DNA of 64,000 nt from Conus ventricosus (Eukaryota; Mollusca; Gastropoda; Neogastropoda; Conidae), in assembly GCA_018398815.1 (NCBI GenBank), contig CM031595.1:43729978-43793977 (forward strand), written 5' to 3'. The notes under the pieces were generated by a model, which was not told the DNA's origin, made no database searches, and saw nothing but the letters and a program-made list of their open reading frames with translations. Positions 34,331-48,500 of this stretch are shown in pieces (within the stretch, counting starts at the first letter, position 1; every line of letters begins with the position of its first letter). The translations under genes were made by a program, and so were the position numbers.

Positions 34331-34866
34331 ACCGCCAACACGCAACCTCACTGGTTATGGCCAAGCTGTCGAAATGGGAAGTGAATAAATCATCATTTAA
34401 AATGCTGATAATATGCTTTATACACTGAGAAAACAAAGACTTAGAAAACCAATTTCCGTAACAATGTTTTTACGTCACTATGGTTTTGCTCTTGCTGATA
34501 ACACCCAAAAGCGTTGGAAAATCTTAACGTTGTCCTACTTGTTCAAACAAGAAATTATTTTAAGCTACCGAGCCGCGTAAGACTGACACTGTGCTCAAGT
34601 CCAACGATTACAGATTTGCTGTAGCAGGGCTATATTGACAATAGACGCCCAACAAAATCCATCCCCCCACCCCCGCACTAAAAATTGCCGCGAAATCTCG
34701 ACATGTGATGTGTCAAAAATTGCCTGCAAAACGCGCCTTGCTTGTACTGACCAGGGAGTATGGACGAAAAGAGAAGTAAGGTAGTGAGCGGATGTTGCAG
34801 GGTGGGTGAGGATGGTGGATAAGAGTGGGCAGTGGAGTGAGGTCGTGAGGGGTGTGTTGTAGAGTG

Positions 34867-34868
<2 letters not shown>
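34331..34868. other. Intergenic sequence, no gene seen
   Basis: Ordinary complexity. No recognisable coding or repeats. Confidence 0.6.
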
Positions 34869-34904
<36 letters not shown>

Positions 34905-34959
34905 TGTGTGTGTCGTGTGTTGTGGAAGGGTGGGGAGAGATGTGGGGGGGGGAGTTGTG

Positions 34960-35008
<49 letters not shown>

Positions 35009-35115
35009 GGAAGGGTTGACTGGTGTGGTGTGTGTGTGTGTGTGTGTTGCTGTGTGTGTGTGTGTGTTGTGTGGAAGAGGGGGGGAGAGGTGTGGGGGGA
35101 GGGGGGGGGGACTAA
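34869..35115. repeat. Interrupted GT microsatellite
   Basis: (GT)n blocks at 34868-34916, 34964-35006, 35027-35048 and 35050-35070 alternate with G-rich breaks. Long frames on both strands across it are artefacts. Confidence 0.95.
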
Positions 35116-35605
35116 GTCCACGGGAAGAGCCACAGCGCGTGCACCATGAGGCGTAGTTGGTGGGGGACAGGCTCAGCTCGTCAATGCATGCATCCCCGAC
35201 CATCGCCCCAGCCCACCCCGCCCCTGCACACGCACGCCCTGGCGCCCTGCTGGGGGTCACCCCCTCTCGCCGCGGAACGTTGCCTCCGCCTTCTAACACC
35301 CCCTCCCCAATCTCCTCCCCCGTCCCACCCCCTGTGCCTCACCATACACCTCCCCCCCCCCGCCCCCCTTCACTCACACACCCCACTTCTATCCCCGTGC
35401 ACATGCTCCGCATCGTTGGGAGGCCGCGTTACGCGCGTGGTCTGCGCACCTAGCGTTGTTTGCACGTGGGCCTGGATCGGGGCAGATGCCGGAGAATGTG
35501 CAGTGGCGTCTTCGGCTTCGGCCGGCAAGTGGTGGCAAAGGCTGTACTGGCAGTAGAGCGGGTACAGGGCTTTACCCTCCCTTCCTCCTCTTTCCAGCTC
35601 TACTC

Positions 35606-35667
<62 letters not shown>

Positions 35668-36535
35668 CCACTCCGCTCTTCCTTCGCCCGTTTCTGCCTC
35701 CACCCGTCGTCCTTCGGCATCATCGTTTGTTCCTAGTGGTGGTGATGATGTAGGCGGTGAGGCGGTGCGGGTGCCGTGCGGTTCAGGCTGCGTCGTGCTT
35801 GGCCCACCCCCTCACAATCCTGGCGCGCGAGAGAGAGAGGAAAGAGAGAGAGAGAGAGAGAGTGTCTTCTATATTTTATTTTTTTGTTTTACTATTCATC
35901 ATTCAAAAGAGGAACTCACAGCTAAGTAGTTAAAAGGGTTTTTCAATATTTCCGATTAAAAGGGGAGGCAATGAATTTTGGTGTTAAAAAAATTTTTTTG
36001 GGTTATCTTGAGGGGGACCTACTAGTAGGAATACACTCTGTCGTGAATCATTTCTCCACAGGATCTGCTTTTTCTTTTCTAAACTGCGCATTTTTTTGTC
36101 TAGACTTTCCCCCACATTACCTAGCAAAGATCCTGCTTAAAAGAAAATCAAGTAAATATTAAAAACCAATATCAAAAATATCCAGATTTTACTAGAAAAA
36201 AACGACGACAAAAAACGCCACGAAGCTGAAGTTCATGGTGGTCCAAACATGGTGGGAGTCTTTTCCCACGAAACGTCCCCGACGGGATGAGCGAAAGAAC
36301 GAACCCGATGAAACAAACATTACACGCATGCGAGCAAACAGACCAGAAAGCTGCTGTGGCAGGGATTTCCGTTTCGCCCCCTTCTCCCTCCAGGACCAAC
36401 CTTTCGCTGAGGATAACTACTGATCCAGCCACATCCTTCTGAATACGCACACTCCAAGGTGGTCCGAAGGGAAATCTCCACCCCAGACCCTACTTGTTAG
36501 TCTGGTCCGGACTGGTGCCAAAGAAGGAGGAAGTG
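35116..36535. other. Intergenic sequence with a CT tract
   Basis: C-rich DNA at 35190-35370, (CT)n at 35602-35663 and (GA)n at 35829-35862. A 136-aa plus frame at 35146-35556 is Pro-rich. I do not see a credible exon. Confidence 0.5.
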
Positions 36536-36572
36536 AGAGAGCGAGAGAGAGAGAGTGTGAGAGGAGAGAGCG

Positions 36573-36607
<35 letters not shown>

Positions 36608-37180
36608 GACACCAGACAGACAGACAGTGTTTCAGTTTTATCAAGGTGTTACTGCGTGCGGGGACTAGTCATTTATCGTACACAAAGTCGCTATTATATA
36701 TGTACTTGAAGACAGACAGACCAAACCAGGAAGCGATAGAGACAGGACAACAGAAAGAGAGAATTAGACAGATGCAGACAGAGACAGAGAGAGAGAGAGA
36801 GAGAGACAAGTGAGAGAGACAAGAGAGGGACAGTGAGAGGGAGACACAGAGAGAAAGGAAGGGGGGGGGGGAGGGAGAGAGAGGAGAGGAGAGAGAGAGC
36901 GAGAGAGCGAGACAGAGGACCGGAGCCACAACACACACACTCACCACCACACACCCAGACACACACACACACACACACCCACACCCACGCACCACACACA
37001 CACCACACACACACACACACAGAAAGAGAGCGAGGAAAGTAACCGGAGCCCACACACACAACACGCGCGCGCCGCGCCGCGCGCGCGCGCGCGCGCGGCA
37101 CACACCACACACCACACACACCACACACACACCCCACACACACACACACACACACACACCACACCCAGAAGAGAGAGAGA
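36536..37180. repeat. GA/GACA, CA and GC simple repeats
   Basis: GA at 36533-36572, (GACA)n at 36573-36630, more GA at 36780-36920, (CA)n blocks at 36930-37020, CACA with (CG)n at 37063-37098, and (CA)n to 37165. Confidence 0.95.
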
Positions 37181-38045
37181 GACAGAGGCAGAGCGAAGGA
37201 CAGATCCAACCCGCCCTCCGAGCGGAGATGCGGAGGTGTGTGATGCTGCATTAACAGGGGAGAGAGGACTGGCGCGGGTTTTATGCGGGAGACCGTGTCG
37301 GACGTTGGCTAGCAGTGTGATGGGAAATGCCCAGACTGGTTCTGTCGGAACCCAGAAACCCAGGCAGGAACCTTGATCGGAACTTCCCCCACTGCAGCGG
37401 AGAGAGAGAGAAGAGAGAGAGAGAAGAGAGAAGAGAGAGTGTGTAGAGCGAGGGAGAGGGAGAGAGAGAGGGGGGGGGGGGAAGTAGGGATAGGAGGAAA
37501 GGGAAGAGGGACTGGACTAAGGGGGGGGGGGGGAGGGGGAGGTGTTGACGGGGGTGGAAAGGGAGTGATTCTGCAGTGTAGCCACAGCTGAGGAAATGTG
37601 GAATTTTGATCGCTAGGCTGGAACCTGAAAACACACAGAGTGGGACAGCACCGCGAACTGGGTTGGGTGGGTCGGGGGGGGGTGGGAGGCGGTGGGGCGT
37701 GGGTGGGGGGGGGGGGGGTGGGGGAGGGGGGGGGAGGCGGAACGGCAAGAGGAAGAGACAACCAGGACTGAGAGGGGAGGGGAAAGGGAGGAGGATGAGG
37801 AGGAGAGTGGGAAGAGAACTTGACTAACAATGGTATAACTGGAGAGAGAGGGAGAGACTGACAAGTTAGTACGCAATACACACAACATGTCTTCGCTGAA
37901 TAGGCAGTGAGTATCTAGAGGGAAACCACTTTAATTGGGGGTCGCATCTTGCATTGGATCACGCCTAGTTGCTTCAAGCATCATTTACACGCTTCAAAGA
38001 GCATATTACATGGATTCTCATGAATAAGCATTTCACTAAAATGAG
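37181..38045. other. Purine-rich intergenic sequence, no gene seen
   Basis: GA at 37397-37470, with G runs at about 37471-37482, 37521-37532 and 37707-37732. Minus frames of 155 and 190 aa are Pro/Ser/Leu repeat translations. Confidence 0.6.
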
Positions 38046-38195
38046 GGAGAGAGAGAGTGAGAGAGAAGAGAGAGCGAGAGAGAGAGAAGGAGAGGGGGTG
38101 AGAGGGTGGAGATGGAAGGTGAGAGAGAGAGAGGTGAGAGAGAGATGAGAGAGACGAGAGAGAGAGAGAGTGAGAGACGAGAGAGCTGGAATTTA
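38046..38195. repeat. GA microsatellite
   Basis: AG repeats with short interruptions. Confidence 0.93.
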
Positions 38196-39040
38196 ATGTA
38201 ATGATGATGATTGATACCACAACAAACAACACGCAACTACTACTACTCCAACTCGGCCTCCTACTCCTACTAACCATATAATAGTAATAATACTAACATA
38301 ATGATACTAATGTGATAGCAATGCGGTGAATATGACCAGATAACAATCACAATGATAATTAATAGTGATGATGATGATGATGATGATGATGATGCATCAT
38401 GGCTCTAATAATAATACTACTAGTAGTGAAGGCCAAAAAAAAAAAGAGGAAAAAACGATTCGGTGTCATGAAGCTACGTGTTACAGGACATGTCAAGGTA
38501 GGCTTACTTCAATTGCCAGCTAAGCTCTAAGGTCGTGGATCCCTCAAAAAAAAAAAAAAAAAAAAAAGAATAAAACAAAAGAAAGAAGGATCCGGCACAA
38601 ACAAACAATACAAACTAAACAAAGCAGAGACAACGGGCAGATTCGCACACCGCTGACTCGGTGGTAAAGGCTAAGCTGAAACCGGCTCATGCAACCTGAT
38701 CTTTGATCTGACTCCGCCGCCACGGATCTGCACCCACAATGAACGGCTTCAGCCTTGGCCCACTTTTGCGGTGTCCACCACGTGTCCTTTAGGTAAGGCT
38801 GGGCGGTTTTGGGTAATCGGCTTACCTACTATGTCACATAAAATGACGGGGTGTGCAAATGTAGCCTGCTGATCGGAGGTCAACGACATGAACACATCGT
38901 AATAATTAAAAAAAAACCAACTAAAATGATGCTTATTAGTTTGATACATTATTCTTTCAGAAATAGACCGACCACAGTTCGCAAGCTACCTTACCTGCGA
39001 TGCTAAGCACACAAACCGCATGCCCGCGCGCGCGCACTCA
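38196..39040. other. Intergenic sequence with triplet tracts
   Basis: (ATG)n at about 38368-38393 and an A run at about 38549-38567. The CTCAAAAAA-type tail followed by AAAGAAAGAAGG suggests an old retroposed end, but no body is recognised. Confidence 0.5.
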
Positions 39041-39101
39041 CACATACACACACAGACACCACACACAGACACAGAGACACAGAGACACACAGACACAACC
39101 A

Positions 39102-39146
<45 letters not shown>
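39041..39146. repeat. CA microsatellite
   Basis: CACA with ACAG breaks, then pure (CA)n at about 39107-39145. Confidence 0.95.
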
Positions 39147-39147
<1 letters not shown>

Positions 39148-39489
39148 AGCTACGATCCGTTTTTTAGGTACGGATTCACAAGACCGTTGGGTGGGTTTCG
39201 CCTTTCACCCATAACCCACTTTTTCCACCCGGCCCTGCTTTCCTTAAAGTCAGCTCTGTAGTTTATGCTAATCTTTGCTGACAGACAGACAAAACAAAAC
39301 CAACCGCGGTCGCCACACGGATAAACACATCTCCTCAGGTGAGGGTCACTAGACGACGGCGAAGAACGAGACTTGACAGAAGAAAACAACAAGAAGGACA
39401 GGGTGTCGGGCGAGGTGGGGGGGAACTAACCGGAGTAAAGAACAAAGCAAAGGACAAAGTAACGACGAGATGACCGTGATAGACGAGGA

Positions 39490-39835
39490 TATGAGTGAGA
39501 GAGAGAAGAGAGAGAGATCGAGAGAAGAGAGAGAGGGAGGAGAGAGAGGAGAGAGAGAGGAGAGGAGAGAGAGAGCGGAGAGAAGGGGGGGGCCAGAGAC
39601 AGACAGTCAGCAGCAGGCAGGCATGCAGGGAGACAGACAGCCATGCGCGGCCAGGACGCCCCCACAGACAGACATGACAGGCATGCAGGCGGCAGTCATG
39701 CAGGCAGAAGGCAAGTAGGCAGAGAGAGAGAGAGACAGAGAGAGAGAGAAGGAGAGGGAGAGGAGAGACGAGAGAGCGAGAGGAGGAGAGAGTGGGAGAG
39801 AGAGAGAGAGAGACGAGAGAGAGGGAAAGACGACA
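39490..39835. repeat. GA/GACA purine tract
   Basis: AG repeats with GACAGACAG blocks and CATGCAGG interruptions. A 277-aa minus frame (39335-40168) is Ser/Leu-rich and caused by this tract and the A-rich DNA at 39885-39990. Confidence 0.93.
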
Positions 39836-40291
39836 GATTACACCGGCAGACAGAGAGAGCGACAGGGATACGAGATAATTCCAGGAAAGAAAAAGAAAGA
39901 ACGAAAGAAAGAAAAAAAAAAAAAAGAAAGAAAGAAAAAGAAAAACAGGAAAAGAAAAAAGAAAGAAAAAAAGAAACGAAACAAAAACACAAACGATCTT
40001 GACCCGACCGTGCGCCATCACAGCCTCTGTTATTTCGCCCTCACCAGACGCAAAGTGTGGTGAAGAAGAAACCCGCGGGCAGCCGAACCACCCACCCCAC
40101 CCACCCCTCCACCCTCCAGCCACCGCCCCGCACAGGCCGGGCCACCCTATCAATACGGTGACAAGCACGCTCCCTAAATTACGGACGGACTGGCCTCTCC
40201 AAATGGTGAATCAGGAAGTTGGCTGGTAGCTAGACTAGCTAGCTTCGAGCAAGCTTACAGTCCGCTAGTGGCAACGCTGGGGCTCGCCTCT

Positions 40292-42002
<1,711 letters not shown>

Positions 42003-42013
42003 TGTCCGTTACA

Positions 42014-42045
<32 letters not shown>

Positions 42046-42050
42046 GTCTG

Positions 42051-42120
<70 letters not shown>
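42003..42120. repeat. CT/GTCT microsatellite
   Basis: (CT)n, (GTCT)n and (CT)n directly upstream of the LINE remnant. Confidence 0.95.
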
Positions 42121-42124
<4 letters not shown>

Positions 42125-44650
42125 ATTTTTCAAACTTTGATTTACACGTTGGTGATTGCATTTATTCACGGCACTTACCAGTTGAAGCAATGGAGAAATA
42201 ATTGTTGTAAATCAGAGAAGAGGTATTCACCAGCACCACATGAAGAAAGAATTGTCTGGGCTGATGAATATGCTGGTATATTCAGAAATGAACTTGAATG
42301 TGATGAATTTCTAGACAGCATACAGAAAGCTCGTCAATTGTTACAAATTAATGTGAACGAGAGTCTAGATAAATTTGTCAGTGCTTTGTGCGGAGCTGCG
42401 GCTTGTATGGTTCGAGTTATTTGTAGAGGTTAGCAGAACATACAATGACTGAATTGAAAATGAAATGAGGCAGGGAACAGTAAACAATAAACGAGTTACC
42501 CTACTTGTTTATTGTTTATACAATGACTTGTTTGATAATTAATGCGAACGAAAGAAACAGGAAGTTAAAACGTTATTAAAAAGATTTCAGAGATGCAAAA
42601 CAACCAAGGATAAACGTAAGAACAGAGAAGAATACGCTGTATCAGGTAAAGAGTTTGTTACGCTGAGGAAGATAAAGGAACTGGAGTTTAAAGAAAGTAG
42701 GTTTAAAGAAACTTAAAAAAATCCAGTCAATGATTCTAAAATGTTCTTGTCAGTGATAAGATCTGTAAATACAAAGAGTTTTGTGTATAACGAAATCTCA
42801 TTTCAACAGTGGTATGACCATTTTGGGGGCGTTTTTCGTAATTTTGATAATAAAATTAAGGAAGAAGAGGCCGGTGTGGTAGATGAGAATGAAATTGAGC
42901 CATTATTTAGTCATCCTGTATCCAGTGAAGACGTTGTTGCTGGTATAAACATTTGGAATTAGGAAAGAGTGCAGGACCAGATAGAATGATAGTAGAAATG
43001 TTGAAGAATGCAAACACAACTGTAATTGATTTCCTTGATTTCCTTGTTCATTTATTCGCCCAACTTTTTGATAATGGTATCTTTCCATCAGAGTGGGATA
43101 AATCTATTATTATACCAATTCATAAAAAAAGGAGACGTGAACAATCCCGACATCTATCGTGGAGTATCACGTACCAGCATTTTAAGTAAAATCTACACTT
43201 ACATACTAAATACAAGATGAACTGAATGGGCTGAAACTGAAGCAAAAATGGTGGAAGAACAAGCAGGTTTCAGAACCAGTTACAGCACCATAGACCATTT
43301 ATTTACACTATATTCTTTGATTCAAAAACATCTACTCTGTAAGACCAAGCTCTACAGTGCATTTGTAGATTTTAAGAGGGCCTTTCATTCGGTAAATTGG
43401 AAAGCTCAGTGGAATGTACTCCGTAAAAGTGGTGTTAATAGTAAATTGTACATGGCTATTAGAGGTGTCTACAACTCAATGCTTGCATGTGTGCATGTGA
43501 AGAGTGAGTATTCAGATTATTTTCATTGTCCAAATGGAGTAAAACAAGGATGCTTGTTGAGTCACAGTTTTCTTCTTTAAAAAAATAAAAAAATAAAAAA
43601 AAATAAAAAAAAAATGGCTGTGGAATTATCCTGCAAAGGAAGGCATGGAATCTAGATAATACCCGGAGCACATTGAGTTAGTTTATTTACTGTATGCTGA
43701 CGATGTTGTTCTTCTGTCTGGAACAGGCATAGGTTTGCAAAAATCAACTAGATGAATTGTACAGAGTGTGGTTATATTTTGGAAAATGTTTGATGCACAG
43801 ATAAAACATTTTCTTACATATGCGGCTGAAATTTGGGGCTTACATGAAAATTCGCAGATGGAAAAAGTGCATACGTATGCTATGAAGCATTTCCTTCAAA
43901 TACCGTTTCATTCATCCAACAACACCGTTTGATATGGAGTGATGGGCAGATACCCTTTGTATAATAAGTACATTTGTTAAATGTATTAAGTACTGGCTGA
44001 AGATCTTGAAGCTACCCCAGTCCCGTTTGAGCAGGCAAGCCTATGACATGATACTTTTAGAAATGGAAAAAGGTAAAGAAAAGTGGGTTCATAAAGTAAA
44101 AGAAAGTCCTTTCAGAACAGGATTTTAGAATAGCGTGTATGACCCAGGATGTAGGAAATTAGTAACAGTTCATTTCGGAATTTAACGACAGGCTTATTTG
44201 TTCTTTTAAACAGAATTGGCACTCAGGTATGGAAAGTAAAGAAAAATATGGCTGTTTTTTCTCATTTAAAAAATGTATTTCATTCTGAAAAGTTTCTCAA
44301 TGTCTTGACAGATAAATCACGCAAGATTCAGGTTGAGAACTTTAGGTTTTAATGCGAACAAAAGATGGTTTGAATGTGAAACATCCATAGAATCTTCTTG
44401 TCCTGCATGTAGACATATTATTGACGACGAAGAACACTTTCCGTTCCACTGTACTGCTTATAATGAAGTGCGGACAAACTATTAATTGTTTACGGTTAGA
44501 TATAGCGGAAAGACAAAATTCGCTGTCGTGTTCTCATCAGATGATGAACTTGTGATTAAATCAGTTGCGAAATTCATCGCGGAAGCATTGAAAATTACAC
44601 AGATGAAGGATATATAAAATTTAAGATAATGCATTATAAGAGATACATGA
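42121..44650 (+). pseudogene. Decayed LINE ORF2 (non-LTR reverse transcriptase)
   Basis: Plus-strand pieces in order. A pre-RT linker at about 42190-42420 has WADEYAGIFRNELECDEF. A second linker piece is at 42741-42960. RT starts at about 42960 with GKSAGPDRMIVEMLKN, then FPSEWDKSIIIPIHKK, VEEQAGFRTSYSTIDHLFTL, VDFKRAFHSVNW, a PNGVKQGCLLS block, and YLLYADDVVLLSG at about 43690 with the catalytic Asp pair. An A-rich insertion or expansion lies at about 43580-43612. Between about 43735 and 43780 much of the thumb is missing, and the C-terminal part resumes with MFDAQIKHFLTYAAEIWG. A CCHC end (CPACRHIIDDEEHFPFHC) lies at about 44400-44450. Frameshifts and stops are frequent, and the endonuclease is not seen. 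I cannot fix the clade by eye. Confidence 0.88.
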
Positions 44651-44741
44651 ATGAATAATGTCATTCATCGCCTGTAGAAGAGATCAGTAAGATACAATGT
44701 CATCATTTGACCGAGTGGATGGTCGAGTCAGTCTTACGATT

Positions 44742-44742
<1 letters not shown>

Positions 44743-44803
<61 letters not shown>
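44743..44803. repeat. 61-base C homopolymer
   Basis: Pure C, just downstream of the LINE remnant. Confidence 0.95.
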
Positions 44804-44804
<1 letters not shown>

Positions 44805-45654
44805 AACCTTACTGCATTACTCTGTGCGCGAGACAAAAGGGAAGTTTTTACGAATTATTTGTTTTTGTTAACCTTTGTTTTGAAAACAAGGAATGAATGG
44901 TAGTTTGTCGCAAAAAAAAAAGTTTATTTTTCCCGTTAGCCCCCCCCCCTTGTCAAAAGACCCTTTGGGAAAATGACAATAAAATACAAAGTGTAAAAAT
45001 GTCTCTCTGTAATTTTCTTTCCCTGCAGTGTTATGTTTTCTAAACTTCTTCTTGAAAAAGATTCTGGGGGACGACCACAGAGGTGACTAGCCACAGTGGC
45101 GTAGTGGTAGCGTGTCTGATTCCCGGCGGGGTCGTGATTCTTTCCCATCGACCACTGACTTTTTGTTGCTTTTTCTGTCCTTGACCTGTTTTTTAACCAA
45201 GTGATTTGCTATGGGCTCAGTTGGAAAGCCGGGAACCCCGCTTTCGATTTTGATCAATGCATGCATGCATCTTTGAGGGTGTTGCTAAAATTTTCCGACT
45301 AACACTGCGATTCTGTACTCAGGTTTGATTGACGCCGTTACATGAAAGGAAATTAGAGTACGCCCACAAGTCTCAACCAGAAGGTAGCTCCATGCATCAA
45401 CTTCATCTCCTTAACCACTCGACGCATAGATTTTCTGGGGGCACTGGGATCGACAGTTCATGGGGAAATGTTGTGGGGGGACGTGTTTTCCCCCTTTTGG
45501 GGTGGAGGGCGCTCCACGATTAAGCAAATTAAATTTATCAATAGGGGGGTTAGCAGGGTCCTTGCATAAAAGTCAAACAGAACAGGAACTACACGACCCA
45601 AGGGGCTCGGCTGCATTGCAGCTGCCATGAAGCTGCCCTCTTGAACGCCATTGT
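44804..45654. other. Intergenic sequence with a tRNA-like head
   Basis: Apart from the tRNA-like segment at 45088-45160, there is a (GCAT)n stretch near 45258-45271 and no recognisable gene. Confidence 0.55.
45088..45160 (+). mobile_element. tRNA-derived SINE head
   Basis: TGGCGTAGTGG at about 45098-45108 fits an RNA polymerase III A box. GGTCGTGATTC about 30 bases later is a weakened B box. The arms do not form a proper cloverleaf, so this is a retroposon head and not a tRNA gene. Confidence 0.55.
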
Positions 45655-47005
45655 TCCAGAAGTAGGTGTAGTGTTTGGCAAGGTCTTGCCTTCCACGCCG
45701 GGTTCCATGTTTAGGTGTAGTTGGGAAGGTCTCTACCTCCCACTGTCCTGGGTTCTCATATGTAGTGTAGTGTTAGGGAAACTCCTTACCTCCCACTGTC
45801 CTTTCTCAAAGTAGGTGTAGTGTTTGGCAAGGGTTTACCCCCACTGTCCTGGGTTCTCATGATTAGGGAAGTTTAGGGAAGGTTTACCCCCACGTCCTGG
45901 TTTCTCATGAGGTGTGTGTTGGGAAGGCTCTACCTCCCACTGTCCTGGGTTCATGATGGGTGTAGTGTTGGCAAGGACTTACCTCCCACTGTCCGGTTCT
46001 CATGTGTAGGTTTTTAGTGTTACCAAAAGGGCTCTACCTCCCACGTCCCGGGTTCCATAGTAGGGGTAGTTTAGGCAAGGTCCTACCTCCCACTGTCCTG
46101 GGGTTCTCATAAGTAGGGTAGTGGGCAAGGCTCTCCTCCATGCCGGGTTTCAAAGTTTTGGGGTTTGGTTAGGGAAAGGGCCTCTCTACCCCATGTCCTG
46201 GGTTTTTCATGGTAGGTGGTGTTAGGCAAGGTCTCTACCTCCACTGTCCTGGGTTCCTGATGTAGGTGTAGTGTTTTTGGCAAGGTCTCTCTCTACCCCC
46301 CCATGCCTGGGTTCTCATGATGAGGTGTAGTGTTAGGCAAGGCTCCTCTACCCTTCCACTGTCCGGTTCTCATGATGAGGGGTGTGTTTGGGAAGGGGCT
46401 CTACCCCCCACTGTCCTGGGTTCTCAGTGTAGGGGTTTTGTTAGGGAAGGACCTACCTCCCACTGTCCCGGGTTTTCATGATGAGGTTTAGGTTAGGCAA
46501 GGTCTCTCTTACCTCCACTGTCCTGGGTTTTAGATGTGGTGTGTGTTAGGCAAAAGGCTCCTCTACCCCCCACTGTCCTGGGTTCTCATGAGTAGGGTAG
46601 TGTTTGGGAAAGGGCTCTACCTCCCACTGTCCGGGGTTCTCATGTTAGGTTGTGTTTGGCAAGGGCTCTCTCTACCTCCCCCTGTCCTGGGTTTTCAGTG
46701 TAGGTGTAGTGTTAGGCAAGGTCTCTCTCTACCCCCCCACTGTCCTGGTTCTCAGATGTAGGGTAGTGTTAGGCAAGGTCTCTACCTCCCACTGTCCCGG
46801 GGCCATGATTAGGTGTATGTTTTGCAAGGCTCTACCTCCCACGTCCGGGGTTTCAGATGTAGGGTATGTTTGGGAAGGGCTTACCTCACACTGTCCCGGG
46901 GGTTTTCATGAGTAGGGGTAGTGTTTGGGAAAGGGCTTACCCCCAGTCCTGGGTTTCATGATGTAGGTGGTGTTTGGGAAGGTCTCTCCCCCACTGTCCC
47001 GGGCA
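45655..47005. repeat. 55-bp minisatellite, about 25 units
   Basis: The unit includes GTAGGTGTAGTGTTAGGCAA, then GGTCTCTACCTCCCACTGTC and CTGGGTTCTCATGAT. Units differ by many short indels in G, C and T runs, so the period wanders between about 48 and 60. Confidence 0.95.
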
Positions 47006-47881
47006 GGGTTTTTGCTATCTGCCGTATCACCCCTTTGAACCCCTGTGGTCTTAAACCAGAGTGAAACGATAACCATTCCGAATATCGCTTGATTCGCTAG
47101 CAGAACAAAACGTACCGGCCTTCGCATATCGTTGTACTTTGAATTTCGCTGGCGCTCCCCCACCGGCCCCCAAAACTGCCCCAATCTTAAAGGGTCTCGT
47201 GGAATTTGTGTAGTTTAGATAGGTTTCCCCCCTTTCCCCCCCCCAAGGTCTTCTTACTCTCCCGGGGGTTTTTCCCCCTCCCTCAAATGCGTTTGTATTG
47301 GTGGGGGCGGACGATTAAATTGAAAGTACCCTAACTAGTTCACGTCGGTGTTTTCGTTCCTTTCCCCAAAAGCCCATACGAATTAGAGCAATCACCTGAA
47401 CGTGCTGTCGCTGTGGTGGTAAAAGTGGAGTGTTAGATAGCCTCCGCCCATCCCTCTGCCTCCATTCCTCAGCCTTCCCCTTTCCTTATGTTTACCGTTG
47501 ATGGCATAATGAGGTAGGTATGGATGTAACCTGGGCTAGCTGGTCACCTACACACAGATCAGCGTCCAGTATGCACAACTTAAAAAGATCTTCTTTTTTT
47601 TTTTTTGCTTAACATTTCCCATGGTGTTTTCCTGCCCAAAAAACATAGTGTTGCAAGCTCTGTAGGCACAGAACAATCAATGAGACAACACAATCCAACC
47701 ACACTTTTCTTAGACCGTTCTGAATTGTAGAGTAGTTTGTCTCAACTGCCACAAATTGATGATGTAAAATAAAATACTCTACTTTCTGTCTCGTCTTCCG
47801 TTCCCCTCTAGGTGGCATCACTTCCAGTGCGTTGGTCCTTCTTGTGCCCCCCCCCCCCCCCCCCAAAAAAAAAAAAAAATC
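47006..47881. other. Intergenic sequence, no gene seen
   Basis: C run plus A run at about 47846-47879 directly before the first 92-bp repeat. No recognisable coding. Confidence 0.6.
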
Positions 47882-47973
47882 ATCATGTTGCAGTCTACAG
47901 AAAGCTGTCCATTTCAGGCTGTCATCAGGCATCCCACCAGAGGAGATGCAGCACTTCCCATGAATCACTGTGG
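47882..47973. repeat. 92-bp direct repeat, left copy
   Basis: ATCATGTTGCAGTCTACA through GAATCACTGTG. It repeats at 48409-48500 with only a few differences. The SINE lies exactly between the two copies. Confidence 0.95.
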
Positions 47974-48408
47974 TGCGCGGGGGCCAGAATAGCTCAGTTG
48001 GTAGAGCGCCGCACTCGTGATCCTGGGGTTGCAGGTTCGAATTTCGGTACAGGGGGATTTTTCCCCGGAGTTAACATGAGTTCTGACTCCATTCCCCATA
48101 CAATCCTTTGAATGAGACTATAAACAGAGGTTCCGTGTGTGAACGCACGCACAACATCTTGCACAAACGTAAAATCCCATCACCAACTTTCGGAAGAGAA
48201 AGCCAGTTTGGCCGTTGGTATAGATGACACGTTACACATACCATGCACCTTCCCTGAAGATGGAGTATGGCTGCCTTAATGGCAGGATAAAAAAACGGTC
48301 ATACACACAAAGCTCCACTCCCTTTGTTGGGTAGATGGGATTAATACTTGTCTGTCTATACAGGGAGTGTCCGCAGGAGTATGAGCCTGCGTACGCAGAA
48401 GAAGAAAA
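47974..48408 (+). mobile_element. tRNA-headed SINE, full length
   Basis: Head: TAGCTCAGTTGG (A box, 47990-48001) and GGTTCGAATTT (B box, 48034-48044) with a D-arm-like AGCTC...GAGC and a CTCGTGA loop in the anticodon position, which suggests a tRNA-Thr(CGT)-like origin (inference). Body: 48047-48390. Tail: GCAGAAGAAGAAAA. The 3' part of the head cannot pair into an acceptor stem, so it is a SINE and not a tRNA gene. The body matches the split copy at 18603-18799 and 20946-21123. Confidence 0.9.
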
Positions 48409-48500
48409 ATCATGTTGCAGTCTACAAGAAGCTGTCCATTTCAGGCTGTCATCAGGCATCCCACCAGAGGAGATACAGCACTTCTGAAGAATCACTGTGA
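48409..48500. repeat. 92-bp direct repeat, right copy
   Basis: Second copy of 47882-47973, starting directly after the SINE tail. Confidence 0.95.

Noticed and set aside
39335..40168. 277-aa minus-strand protein
   Set aside because: Ser/Leu/Phe low complexity produced by GA and A-rich tracts. No domain.
47990..48046. Functional tRNA gene
   Set aside because: A and B boxes are good, but the acceptor stem cannot form and a SINE body follows. A second copy of the body exists at 18603-21123.
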